Positions 8,806 through 16,378 of a stretch of 64,000 nucleotides of DNA are shown here, piece by piece. A program made the translations under genes and the position numbers. Location: NCBI GenBank assembly GCA_017644045.1, contig JAEPMI010000015.1, forward strand, positions 82,501-146,500. Reading direction: 5' to 3'. Source of the DNA: Deltaproteobacteria bacterium (GTDB lineage Bacteria > Myxococcota_A > Polyangia > Polyangiales > Houyiibacteriaceae). How positions within the stretch are numbered: position 1 is the first letter of the stretch; each line of letters starts with the position of its first letter. Under the pieces are notes generated by a model. That model had not been told where the DNA came from and did no database searches. It worked only from the letters and a program-made list of their open reading frames with translations.

Positions 8806-9836
8806 CCCCGGCGGTCTTCCGCACGAAGAAGAAGCGGCGCGTGCTCCTGATGGTGCACGAGTCGTTCGTTCCACCCGACGAGATCGAGGGGATGGACGAG
8901 GAGACCTACTTCTCGATGAAGACCGAGTGCGACGTACTGCACGGCCTTCGTCAGCTCGGTCACGACGTGCGGGTCGTCGGGCTGCGCGACGAGCTCGCGC
9001 CACTGCGCGAAGTCCTCGACGAGTGGCAGCCGCACGTGGTCTTCAATCTGCTCGAGGAGTTCAAGGACCAGATCGTCTACGACGCGCACATCGTCGGCTA
9101 CCTCGAGCTCCGTGGCGTTCCCTACACCGGGTGCAACCCGCGCGGGCTCGTGCTCGCCCGCGACAAGGCGCTCTCGAAGAAGGTCCTCGCCTACCACCGG
9201 ATCCGCACGCCGCGCTTCCACGTCTTCCCGCGCGGGCGCCGCTTCAAGAAGCCGGCGCGCCTGAAGTACCCGGTCATCGTGAAGTCGCTCGTCGCGGAGG
9301 GATCCGAGGGCATCGCGCAGGCATCCATCGTCTCGAGCGACGACGCCCTCGCCGACCGGGTGGCGTTCGTGCACGAGCAGGTGATGACCGACGCCATCGC
9401 CGAGCAGTACATCGATGGCCGCGAGGTCTACGCGAGCGTGATCGGCCTGCACCGGCTCGAGGTGATGCCCATTTGGGAGATCACCCTCGATGGGCTGCCG
9501 CCGTCGGCGCCGCGCATCGCGACCAGCCGCGTGAAGTGGGACTTGAAGTACCAGGACAAGCACGGCATCGACACGGTGCGGGCGCGGGACCTGAGCCCGG
9601 AGCTCGAGGAGAAGATCGCCAGGGTCGCGAAGCGCATCTGCCGTCGGCTCAACATCAACGGCTACGCGCGCATCGACTTCCGGCTGACGCCCGACGGGCA
9701 GGTCTACTTCCTCGAGGCGAACCCGAACCCCGACATCGCGTACGGGGAGGAGCTCGCCGCGAGCGCGGAAGCGAACGGTCTGAGCTACGAGGCGCTGCTC
9801 GAGAAGCTGCTGCGCATCGGCATGCGCCGGCGCTGA
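8790..9836 (+). CDS. D-Ala-D-Ala ligase-like ATP-grasp enzyme
   Basis: A 348-residue ATP-grasp ligase. The N-terminal pre-ATP-grasp domain (about 15-110) includes VLLMVHESFVPP and VVFNLLEEF. YTGCNPRGLVLARDKALSKK then leads into the ATP-grasp fold. YPVIVKSLVAEGSEGIAQ is the nucleotide-binding loop, and FLEANPNPDIAYG carries the Glu/Asn Mg ligands. Such enzymes join a carboxylate to an amine through an acyl-phosphate. It is unlikely to be the housekeeping Ddl, because it sits in a pair with a metallopeptidase rather than with mur genes. A peptide or amino-acid ligase is the safer call. The ATG at 8790 has GGAG three bases upstream and lies inside the metallopeptidase gene. Confidence 0.8.
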   Translation: MAPDVAPAVFRTKKKRRVLLMVHESFVPPDEIEGMDEETYFSMKTECDVLHGLRQLGHDVRVVGLRDELAPLREVLDEWQPHVVFNLLEEFKDQIVYDAHIVGYLELRGVPYTGCNPRGLVLARDKALSKKVLAYHRIRTPRFHVFPRGRRFKKPARLKYPVIVKSLVAEGSEGIAQASIVSSDDALADRVAFVHEQVMTDAIAEQYIDGREVYASVIGLHRLEVMPIWEITLDGLPPSAPRIATSRVKWDLKYQDKHGIDTVRARDLSPELEEKIARVAKRICRRLNINGYARIDFRLTPDGQVYFLEANPNPDIAYGEELAASAEANGLSYEALLEKLLRIGMRRR

Positions 9837-9845
9837 GCGGCCCGG

Positions 9846-11303
9846 TCAGAACCTGCCGTCGAGGGAGAAGCCACCGAAGCCGGCACGGAGGCGGAGCTGC
9901 GGGCCGGTGGCGTGGGCGTCCTCGTCGATCTCGGACTCGCTCGGTGTGAGCACCCAGAGGACGATCCCGATGGTCGCGAGAAGCGCGCCGGTGCCGAGGA
10001 GGGCGGTCGCGATCCAGCGCGTGCGCTGCTCCTGGTCCTGGTCAGCTGACAGCGCCTGGCCCTCCTCGATCAGCATGTCGCACATCTCGGCCGCGCCGGT
10101 GTCGCAGCCCAAACGCTCCAGCTCCCGGTTCACTTCGATCAGCCGTGAGTCGGTCTTGCTGATGCGGCCCTCGTTCCATCCGAGCACGGCGACGCCGCCG
10201 ACGAGCAGCGCGCCGCCGCCGATCGTCAACACCATGCCCCAGTCGCGCGTGCGGTCCGCCGCGGTCACCCGCTGCGCTCGCGCGTCGGGCGTCCAGAGGA
10301 GCGGTGGCGCCAAGTCGAGCGCTTCGTTCGCGGGGATCTCGACCTCGGCCGCGTAGGGCTCCCGCTCGACGACCTCGAGCTCGAGCCGATGGCTGCCCGC
10401 GGGGAGCGTGATCCCCCCGCTCCGGAGCATCGCGGTCTCGCCGTCGATTCGGACCACGGACGCGCCGCGTGGGAGCCGCAGTCGCAGCTGTCCGAAGACG
10501 TCCGCCGGCGCACCCTCGTCGGTCTGCATGTCGAAGCGGATCACCCGCTCCGCGCCGCCCGCCAAGTCGAAGGTCTCCTCACGCGGCTGGTAGCCCGGGC
10601 GGCGCGCCGTGACCGTGTGTGTGCCGGCGGGGACGGGCACCGTGGCGTCCAGCGGTGTGGTCCCGAGCGGCTGCCCATCGAGCGTGATGGCGACGTCGGG
10701 AACGTTCGACTCGACGCGAATCGTGCCCTGCGCGCTGAGGATGGCGTCGATCTCGAGCTCCAGCGTGACGCGGTCGCCCCCCGCGACCTGCACCGCTCGC
10801 CGCGCCGAGTCGTAGCCCGCGGCGCGCACGCCGACCGTGTGCTGGCCGGCGGACAGGCGCAGCGGCTCGTCGAGCGGCGTCGTCGCCACGTCGACGCCGT
10901 CGACGCTGACGGTGGCCCCTTCCACGTTGCTGGTCACGGTCACGAACGCGATGCGCGCGCGCTGCCGCTCGAGCGCCGCGGTGACTTCGTGACGACGCCG
11001 TCGGCTGAGCGAGTCCCCCGCGTCCTCGAGGTACTTGGCGTATGCATCCGCGGCCTTCACCGCGTCGCCGAGGGCCTCGTGAACGCGGGCGATGTTGTAG
11101 AGGACCGGCGGCGCCGGGGCGATCTGGTATGCGCGATCGAACTCGGCCAGGGCGGCGTCGTTGCGACCCTCGTTGAAGAGCTCGACGCCGCGCTCGAAGT
11201 GCTCGCGCGCCTGTGCCACCGCGTCGTCCGACGGCTGCGCCAGGGCGGGGAAGGTGAGCGCGCCGACCAGCAGCACGAGCGCGAACGAGCGGATCGAATG
11301 CAT
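9846..11303 (-). CDS. TPR and PEGA domain envelope protein
   Basis: A 485-residue exported protein. It has a signal peptide (about 1-22, ending ALA-Q), then TPR-like helices (about 28-105, REHFERGVELFNEGRNDAAL). Tandem PEGA modules lie at about 115-265 (SVDGVDVATTPLDEPLRL; TLDGQPLGTTPLDATVPV), followed by another beta-rich part. Two C-terminal membrane segments lie near 353-372 and 430-450. PEGA domains bind surface or cell-wall components and often accompany kinases. The ATG overlaps the stop codon of the upstream kinase by one base (TGATG), so the two are an operon and the pair may form a sensor and kinase. A short non-helical tail ends GGFSLDGRF. Confidence 0.85.
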   Translation of the reverse strand: MHSIRSFALVLLVGALTFPALAQPSDDAVAQAREHFERGVELFNEGRNDAALAEFDRAYQIAPAPPVLYNIARVHEALGDAVKAADAYAKYLEDAGDSLSRRRRHEVTAALERQRARIAFVTVTSNVEGATVSVDGVDVATTPLDEPLRLSAGQHTVGVRAAGYDSARRAVQVAGGDRVTLELEIDAILSAQGTIRVESNVPDVAITLDGQPLGTTPLDATVPVPAGTHTVTARRPGYQPREETFDLAGGAERVIRFDMQTDEGAPADVFGQLRLRLPRGASVVRIDGETAMLRSGGITLPAGSHRLELEVVEREPYAAEVEIPANEALDLAPPLLWTPDARAQRVTAADRTRDWGMVLTIGGGALLVGGVAVLGWNEGRISKTDSRLIEVNRELERLGCDTGAAEMCDMLIEEGQALSADQDQEQRTRWIATALLGTGALLATIGIVLWVLTPSESEIDEDAHATGPQLRLRAGFGGFSLDGRF

Positions 11304-12727
11304 CAGTTGCCGTAGGGGTCGAGCTCGAGGCCGGCGCGCTCCGCGGGCGTGGACCGCCGCATCCGGGTCGGTGGGTCGGGTTCCGCTTCCATCGTCGGCG
11401 GCACCGGCACGGTCACCATCGTCACCATCGCCGCGACCGGCGGCGGCTCCTCGGGCTGCATCTCCGCCGTCTCCACCGGCGGCTCCGTGTCGCGCGGCTC
11501 TTCGTCCGCGACCGTCTCCTCCGTCTCCGCGTCCGGCTCTTCACCCGAGCCCGTGCCGAGCGCCACGCCGACCGCGATCACGATCGCGAGCCCGGCGGCG
11601 AGCAGCATCCACATCGCTCGGCTGGAGCCGGTCTCCGGGGCGGCGGGGGCGCGCGTGGAGTCGGTCACCGGCGTGGGCGGCGGCTCGGAGAGCAGCACGT
11701 CGTTCGCCGGCGTGGCGCCGGGGATCTTCGGCACCTGCTTGCTCGAGAGGAGCGCCTTCTTCGGCTCCGGCGTCTGGGTCGCGGGGCCACCGTACGACGC
11801 CGTCGAGCGGGGGATCGGGTGCTCGGAGAGGGTCTTCGCGCGGACCTTGTCCCCGAGCCCGCCGAGCGGGAGCAGGCTGGCGCGCAGCTCGTCCATGCTC
11901 GCGTAGCGCGCGTCGCGCTTGCGGTGCATCGCCTTCTCGACGACGGCCGCGAGCTCCTCCGGGATCTCCGGTCGCAGGTGCCGCAGTGGGAGGTACTCAC
12001 CGGCCGCGATCTTGATGAAGAGCGCGCTGATCGACGAGTCCTCGAAGGGCAGCCGCCCGGTGAGCGCCTCGTACATCATCACGCCCACCGCATAGACATC
12101 GGAGCGCGGGTCGAGCTCCTTCCCCCGCGCCTGCTCCGGCGACATGTAGAAGGGCGTGCCGAGCACGACCCCTTCGGAGGTGAGGCGGCTGACCTCGTCC
12201 TCCGGCTCCTCGAACTTCGAGATGCCGAAGTCCATGATCTTCACCTGGTCGGTCCCGCCCGGGCCATCGAGGAGGAAGACGTTGTCCGGCTTGAGGTCGC
12301 GGTGGATGATCCCGGCGCGGTGCGCCACGCCGACGCCCTCACAGACCTGCGCGACGATCGAGATCAGACGGGGGACGGCGATCTCGCCGTCGCGCTTGAT
12401 CACGTCGTAGAGCGTGCGCCCCTCGAGCAGCTCCATGAGGATGTAGACCGAGCCGTCCTCGAGCGTGCCCGCGTCGTAGGTGTCGACGACGTAGGGGGTG
12501 TTGAGCGTACCGGCGACGCCGGCCTCGCGGATGAGGCGCTTCATGTAGGTCCGGCGCTTCACCAGCTCCGGCTTGATGATCTTCAGCGCGCGGCGGTGGT
12601 GGGTGATGAGGTGCTCCACCTCGTAGACCGAGCCCATCCCGCCCTGGCCAACGGCACGCAGCACGTCGAGCTTGCCCAAGAGGACCTGCCCGATCAGCGG
12701 ATCTGCCTCGCTGTCTGCCGCCGCCAC
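11303..12727 (-). CDS. Ser/Thr protein kinase with C-terminal membrane anchor
   Basis: A 474-residue PknB/Stk-type kinase. The kinase domain (about 15-290) is complete: glycine loop VGQGGMGSVYEV (26-37), ALKII Lys49, HRDLKPDN (142-149), DFG 166-168, SPE 196-198 and SDVYAVGVMMYE. A Pro/Ser-rich linker (300-370), one transmembrane helix (about 372-392) and an acidic, then Pro-rich periplasmic tail follow. The kinase faces the cytoplasm. The gene starts with GTG at 12727, six bases after a TAGGAT element. It overlaps the downstream PEGA-protein gene by one base, a frequent myxobacterial pairing. Confidence 0.95.
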   Translation of the reverse strand: MAAADSEADPLIGQVLLGKLDVLRAVGQGGMGSVYEVEHLITHHRRALKIIKPELVKRRTYMKRLIREAGVAGTLNTPYVVDTYDAGTLEDGSVYILMELLEGRTLYDVIKRDGEIAVPRLISIVAQVCEGVGVAHRAGIIHRDLKPDNVFLLDGPGGTDQVKIMDFGISKFEEPEDEVSRLTSEGVVLGTPFYMSPEQARGKELDPRSDVYAVGVMMYEALTGRLPFEDSSISALFIKIAAGEYLPLRHLRPEIPEELAAVVEKAMHRKRDARYASMDELRASLLPLGGLGDKVRAKTLSEHPIPRSTASYGGPATQTPEPKKALLSSKQVPKIPGATPANDVLLSEPPPTPVTDSTRAPAAPETGSSRAMWMLLAAGLAIVIAVGVALGTGSGEEPDAETEETVADEEPRDTEPPVETAEMQPEEPPPVAAMVTMVTVPVPPTMEAEPDPPTRMRRSTPAERAGLELDPYGN

Positions 12728-12733
12728 GGCCGC

Positions 12734-12739
12734 ATCCTA
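12734..12739 (-). promoter_or_regulatory. TANNNT -10-like element (TAGGAT)
   Basis: TAGGAT on the minus strand ends exactly six bases before the GTG at 12727 of the kinase gene. No Shine-Dalgarno fits in the gap, so a leaderless transcript is likely. Confidence 0.55.
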
Positions 12740-12761
12740 TCAGGAGTGGGGGGGTCCCGCG

Positions 12762-13295
12762 TCAGGGAGCGGGCTCGCACATCGTCAGCTCACCCACCCC
12801 GGTGCACACCGCGCCGTCCCGGCAATCGCGGTCCTCCCGGCACGCCGGGCGGCACCGGCCGTCCGCCTTGCACACGTAGTCGTCGGGGCAGTCGCTCGCC
12901 CGGGAGCACTCGGTGTCCGAGGGGTCGAAGCACCCCAGCTCGCCGGAGGCCATGTCGAGGGCACAGACGCTGCCGGCCGTGCAATCGCGGTCCTCGACGC
13001 ACTCGTTGGTGCAGGCGCCGGCCCGACAGACCAGCGGGGCGGCGCACTCGCCGTCGAGCTCGCATTCGGTCTCGTCGGGGAGCCGACAGGCGCCGATGCC
13101 GTCGGCGTCGCGGAGGCAGAGCGACCCGATCGGACAGTCGCGCACCGTGGCGCACTCCGCTCGGCACCGCTCGAGCCGGCACACGAAGGGGGACTCGCAG
13201 TCGCTGCTGAGCGAGCAGCCCTCGCCCGGATCGAAGGCCGGGCGTTCCCCGCACCCCAGCAGCGCGAGGAGGAGCAGTGGCGCCAGCGGCCTCAT
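12762..13295 (-). CDS. Cys-rich lipoprotein (third gene of Cys-rich operon)
   Basis: 177 residues. The signal peptide MRPLAPLLLLALLGCGE has lipobox LLGC. About five Cys-rich modules of roughly 40 residues follow, with the patterns SDCESPFVCRLERC, VEDRDCTAGSVC and REDRDCRDGAVC. The spacing suggests disulfide-stapled mini-domains on the cell surface. It is a short paralogue of the two upstream genes. Its ATG overlaps the stop of the preceding gene (ATGA), so it is co-translated. No enzymatic motif is seen. Confidence 0.85.
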   Translation of the reverse strand: MRPLAPLLLLALLGCGERPAFDPGEGCSLSSDCESPFVCRLERCRAECATVRDCPIGSLCLRDADGIGACRLPDETECELDGECAAPLVCRAGACTNECVEDRDCTAGSVCALDMASGELGCFDPSDTECSRASDCPDDYVCKADGRCRPACREDRDCRDGAVCTGVGELTMCEPAP

Positions 13296-13879
13296 GGGCC
13301 CCCGTCGCCCTCGATCACGCAGAGCGGCGTCGTGAAGCCTTCGACCTCGACGGGCCGGCACACGCGCGGGGCCTCGCAGTCGCGGTCTTCCACGCATTCG
13401 ACGCGGCAGCGCTGGTACGGGTCGCAGATCAAGCCGGGCGCGCAGTCGCTGTTGTACACGCAGAGCTCCGAGGAGGTGGGCTCGCAGGTGAGCACCGAGT
13501 CCTCCTCCACGCACACCGAGCCTTCGACGCAGTCCCGGTCCTCGGCGCACGCCTGCCCACACTCGCCCCCGCGGCAGACGATCTTGCCTTCGCAGTCGGT
13601 GCCGGGGCCACAGTTGGTCGCGCAATCCGAGTTGCGCGTGCAGTTGAGCTCCTCCGGCAACTGACAGGAGCCGAGGCGGGAGCCGACGTCGTTGAAACAG
13701 TCCAGACCGAGCGCGCAATCGACCTCGGTGCGGCACTCCTGACGGCAGCGACCGAAGCCGCAGACGAGCGGTGGGTCGCAGTCCGAGTTCAGCTCGCAGC
13801 CGCCGCCGCGGAAGGTCGGGCGCTCGGTGCAGCCCACGGCCAGCAGACAGAGGAAGAGAGGGAGCAGGCGGACGTTCAT
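13292..13879 (-). CDS. Cys-rich lipoprotein (second gene of Cys-rich operon)
   Basis: 195 residues with signal peptide and lipobox (LLAVGC, near residue 17). Repeated Cys modules follow, including NSDCDPPLVCGFGRC, AEDRDCVEGSVC and VEDRDCEAPRVC. The mature start TERPTFRGGGCELNSDC closely matches those of both neighbours, so the three genes share ancestry. It overlaps both neighbours by four bases (ATGA). Likely secreted through Sec and lipidated. Function unknown. Confidence 0.85.
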   Translation of the reverse strand: MNVRLLPLFLCLLAVGCTERPTFRGGGCELNSDCDPPLVCGFGRCRQECRTEVDCALGLDCFNDVGSRLGSCQLPEELNCTRNSDCATNCGPGTDCEGKIVCRGGECGQACAEDRDCVEGSVCVEEDSVLTCEPTSSELCVYNSDCAPGLICDPYQRCRVECVEDRDCEAPRVCRPVEVEGFTTPLCVIEGDGGP

Positions 13880-15579
13880 AGGCCGGGTACCGTCATCGGA
13901 GTGGGAGTGCTGGGACCGGGGCTGCCGAGCTGGCCCTGCGCGTTGCCGCCCCAGCAGGCGACCGCGGTCGGTCCCGAGCGCGAGCAGCCGTGGTTGTCGC
14001 CGGTGGTCAGCTCGACGGAGCCGCTCGCGATCACCGAGATCGGCGAGGTCACGAAGAGCGCCGTCGGTCCGCCGGCTTGCTTGGAGACGTTGAGCCCCCA
14101 GCAGTGCACGGAGCCGTCGTCGAGCCGGGCGCAAGCGTGGGCCTGGCCGGTCTCGATCTCCGCCGCCGGGCCCGCCAGCGGCACGAGGTTCGGGGTCGCC
14201 TGCGAGCCGCCGTTGCTGCCGGTCGCGAGCTGGCCGCCGTCGTTGTTGCCCCAGCAGCGGACCTCGCCCGAGGTGTTTCGGGCGCAGCCGAACTCGCTGC
14301 CCACGTCGACCTCGACCGCGTCCGAGATGCCGACGATCGCGACCGGGTCCATCGACTGCGCCTCCGCCGTGCCCGAGCCGAGCTGGCTCGAGTCGTTGAT
14401 GCCCCAGCAGTGCACGGAGCCGTCGACGAGGAGTGCGCAGCTGTTCTGGTTTCGCGCCGCGACGTCGATGGCGGCCATCGGCAGCGTGACCATCCCGGGC
14501 GTCGGACCGCTCCCGGCGTGGCCGAGCTGGCCCCCCGCGTTGTCGCCCCAACACCAGACCTCGCCGGTGGCGCCATCGAGCGCGCAGGTGTGGGCGAGGC
14601 CTGCGCCGAGCGCGTGGACGGTGAAGGCCAGCGAGACCACCACGGGCGGCTCGGAGGCGGGGAGGGTGCCCGGATCCTGGCCGAGCTGGCCGCCGGTGTT
14701 GTCGCCCCAGCAGCGGAGCTCGGTCGGCAACACCGCGCAGCCGTGGTTGGCGCCGCTCATCACCGCGACCGGGGTGTCGGGGAGGGTGATTGCGGTCGGG
14801 CTCGTGTACTCGAAGTGGACCATCGTCGCGGCCGGGTTCCGCCACTGACCCCAGCAGCTAAGGTCGCCACCGGCCACGAACACGCAGCTGTGGCTCGAGC
14901 CCGCGGTGAGCGTTCCGCGCGAGGGCGGTGGGTCCAGCGGCACGCCGCCGTCGTCCATGCCCCCGCCGTCCTCCACGCCGCCATCCATGGGGCCCATGTC
15001 CGGGTCGCTCGGGATGCCGCACATCGTCGGGCCCACGCCCATCGTCAGGCAGCTTCGTCCGTCGCGGCAGTCGCGGTCGGCGCGGCACGGGACTCGACAT
15101 CGACGATCCGGCGCGCAGAGGAAGTCCCGGCCGCAATCGGAGTTGAGCTGACAGCTCTCTTCCGAGGGGTCGACGCAGGCGAGGGTTCCGTCGGTGCCGG
15201 CGATGCAGTGGGCGCCCGCCGGGCAGTCGACGTCGGTCACGCACTCGGTCGTGCATCGGTTCTCGACGCACACGTAGCCGCGCGCGCAGTCGCTCGTCAG
15301 GCGGCACTCGTCGTCGATCTGGCAGGCGCCGACCCCATCCTCGTCCGGGAGGCAGAGCAGCCCGACCTCGCAGTCGCGTGGGCCCCGGCACTCCACGCGG
15401 CACCGTTCGAGCCGGCACACGAGCGGGGTGGAGCAGTCGCTGTTGAGCTCGCAGGTATCGCCCAGCTGGAGCTCCGGCCGCTCGCATCCGACCGCGCCAA
15501 CGGCGAGCAAGCACAGCGCAACGACGCGCCTCCGGAGGCGCACGCCGTCACCCATTTGGCGCGCGAAAGCCATGACCAC
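13876..15579 (-). CDS. Cys-rich lipoprotein fused to RCC1-like repeats
   Basis: About 567 residues. A signal peptide with lipobox AVGC is followed by four to five Cys-rich modules like those in the two downstream genes. An acidic Met/Gly linker (DPDMGPMDGGVEDGGG) leads into seven RCC1-like repeats, each carrying a CWG core (for example RCWGDNTGGQLG, WCWGDNAGGQLG, HCWGINDSSQLG). The repeats should form a seven-bladed propeller on the surface. I take the GTG at 15579 because a TACCTT element ends six bases before it; an ATG two codons later is the alternative. First gene of a three-gene ATGA-linked operon. Confidence 0.85.
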   Translation of the reverse strand: MVMAFARQMGDGVRLRRRVVALCLLAVGAVGCERPELQLGDTCELNSDCSTPLVCRLERCRVECRGPRDCEVGLLCLPDEDGVGACQIDDECRLTSDCARGYVCVENRCTTECVTDVDCPAGAHCIAGTDGTLACVDPSEESCQLNSDCGRDFLCAPDRRCRVPCRADRDCRDGRSCLTMGVGPTMCGIPSDPDMGPMDGGVEDGGGMDDGGVPLDPPPSRGTLTAGSSHSCVFVAGGDLSCWGQWRNPAATMVHFEYTSPTAITLPDTPVAVMSGANHGCAVLPTELRCWGDNTGGQLGQDPGTLPASEPPVVVSLAFTVHALGAGLAHTCALDGATGEVWCWGDNAGGQLGHAGSGPTPGMVTLPMAAIDVAARNQNSCALLVDGSVHCWGINDSSQLGSGTAEAQSMDPVAIVGISDAVEVDVGSEFGCARNTSGEVRCWGNNDGGQLATGSNGGSQATPNLVPLAGPAAEIETGQAHACARLDDGSVHCWGLNVSKQAGGPTALFVTSPISVIASGSVELTTGDNHGCSRSGPTAVACWGGNAQGQLGSPGPSTPTPMTVPGL

Positions 15580-15585
15580 GGGGCC

Positions 15586-15591
15586 AAGGTA
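15586..15591 (-). promoter_or_regulatory. TANNNT -10-like element (TACCTT)
   Basis: TACCTT on the minus strand is six bases before the GTG at 15579. It is the likely promoter of the three-gene Cys-rich lipoprotein operon. Confidence 0.5.
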
Positions 15592-15733
15592 GCCCACAAG
15601 ATATCGAAATTCATCGGGAACCACGGGCGGATCACGAAAGATTCAAAAATGAGCTGTCCCACTTGACGGGTGGTGTACGAAGCTTGCACACTGTCTGAGT
15701 CGGCCCGCCTTTCTTCCGTCGACGTCCACCTGC

Positions 15734-16375
15734 ATGACGACTCGCCTCTCCATTCTCCTAGGTCTCGCGCTCGCGGTCGGCTGTGCCTCCGAGGGAGTGG
15801 GCGACGGCGCGGGCGCGGTGACGGTGACGACCGACTGCACGCTCGAGGGCTTCGGCACCTTGCCGGCCGGTGACGACTTCGAAGGCAGCGCCGTCGGCCT
15901 GCCCGACGGCTTCGCCGAGGGCACCTGGGTGCACCTCGGACCGGAGACCGAGGTCCCCGATGACGAGGACGATGACGACGACGACGACGATGAGTGCCGT
16001 GGCGAGCGCCGGGGCCATCACATGCATCGCGGTCGAGGGCATCGCCATCATCGCGGCGAGGGCCGTGGACACTGCCGCTGCGACGACGACGACGATGATG
16101 ACGACGACGACGACGACACGCCCGCGACCACTCGGGATCGCTTCGAGGGCGAGGTCGAGTCGGTCACCTGCTTCATCAACGGGTCTCGCGTCGGCACCGC
16201 GGAAGGCAACGGCACCTGGAACGGCGATCCCGGCTACACCTTCGAGCTCGGTGTGGTCGACAGCGGCGTGAGCAACGACGAGTACACCTTCACGGTCTAC
16301 GACTCGAGCGGCGGCGTCGTGTACTCGGTGAACGGCTTCCCGGACTCGGGCGACCTCACCGTCGTCGACTACTAG
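15734..16375 (+). CDS. Lipoprotein with Asp tracts flanking a His/Arg-rich segment
   Basis: 213 residues with a lipoprotein signal (LALAVGC, Cys17). The middle is striking: an acidic run of twelve residues (DDE then eight Asp, then Glu), a Cys, a basic His/Arg/Gly-rich stretch of about 25 residues (with HHMHRGRG and HRHH), Cys-Arg-Cys, then twelve Asp in a row. The last 80 residues look like a beta-sandwich (VTCFINGSRVGTAEGNGTW). Asp tracts and clustered His/Cys suggest divalent-metal binding, possibly calcium or zinc, at the cell surface; this is inferred from composition. No homologous family is recognised. It ends three bases before the convergent kinase gene. Confidence 0.8.
   Translation: MTTRLSILLGLALAVGCASEGVGDGAGAVTVTTDCTLEGFGTLPAGDDFEGSAVGLPDGFAEGTWVHLGPETEVPDDEDDDDDDDDECRGERRGHHMHRGRGHRHHRGEGRGHCRCDDDDDDDDDDDDTPATTRDRFEGEVESVTCFINGSRVGTAEGNGTWNGDPGYTFELGVVDSGVSNDEYTFTVYDSSGGVVYSVNGFPDSGDLTVVDY
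16082..16117 (+). repeat. GAC/GAT trinucleotide run encoding twelve Asp
   Basis: Twelve consecutive Asp codons (GAC with two GAT) form a trinucleotide microsatellite. A similar run covers 15959-15994. Such runs can change length by slippage while keeping frame. Confidence 0.8.
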
Positions 16376-16378
16376 AGC

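Noticed and set aside
8790-9836. Housekeeping D-Ala-D-Ala ligase (ddl)
   Set aside because: The fold matches, but the gene is paired with a metallopeptidase and is far from division or wall genes, so a specific ddl name is not justified.
15959-16117. GAC runs as possible non-coding microsatellites
   Set aside because: They keep frame within a lipoprotein gene with a clear signal peptide and continuing C-terminal domain.
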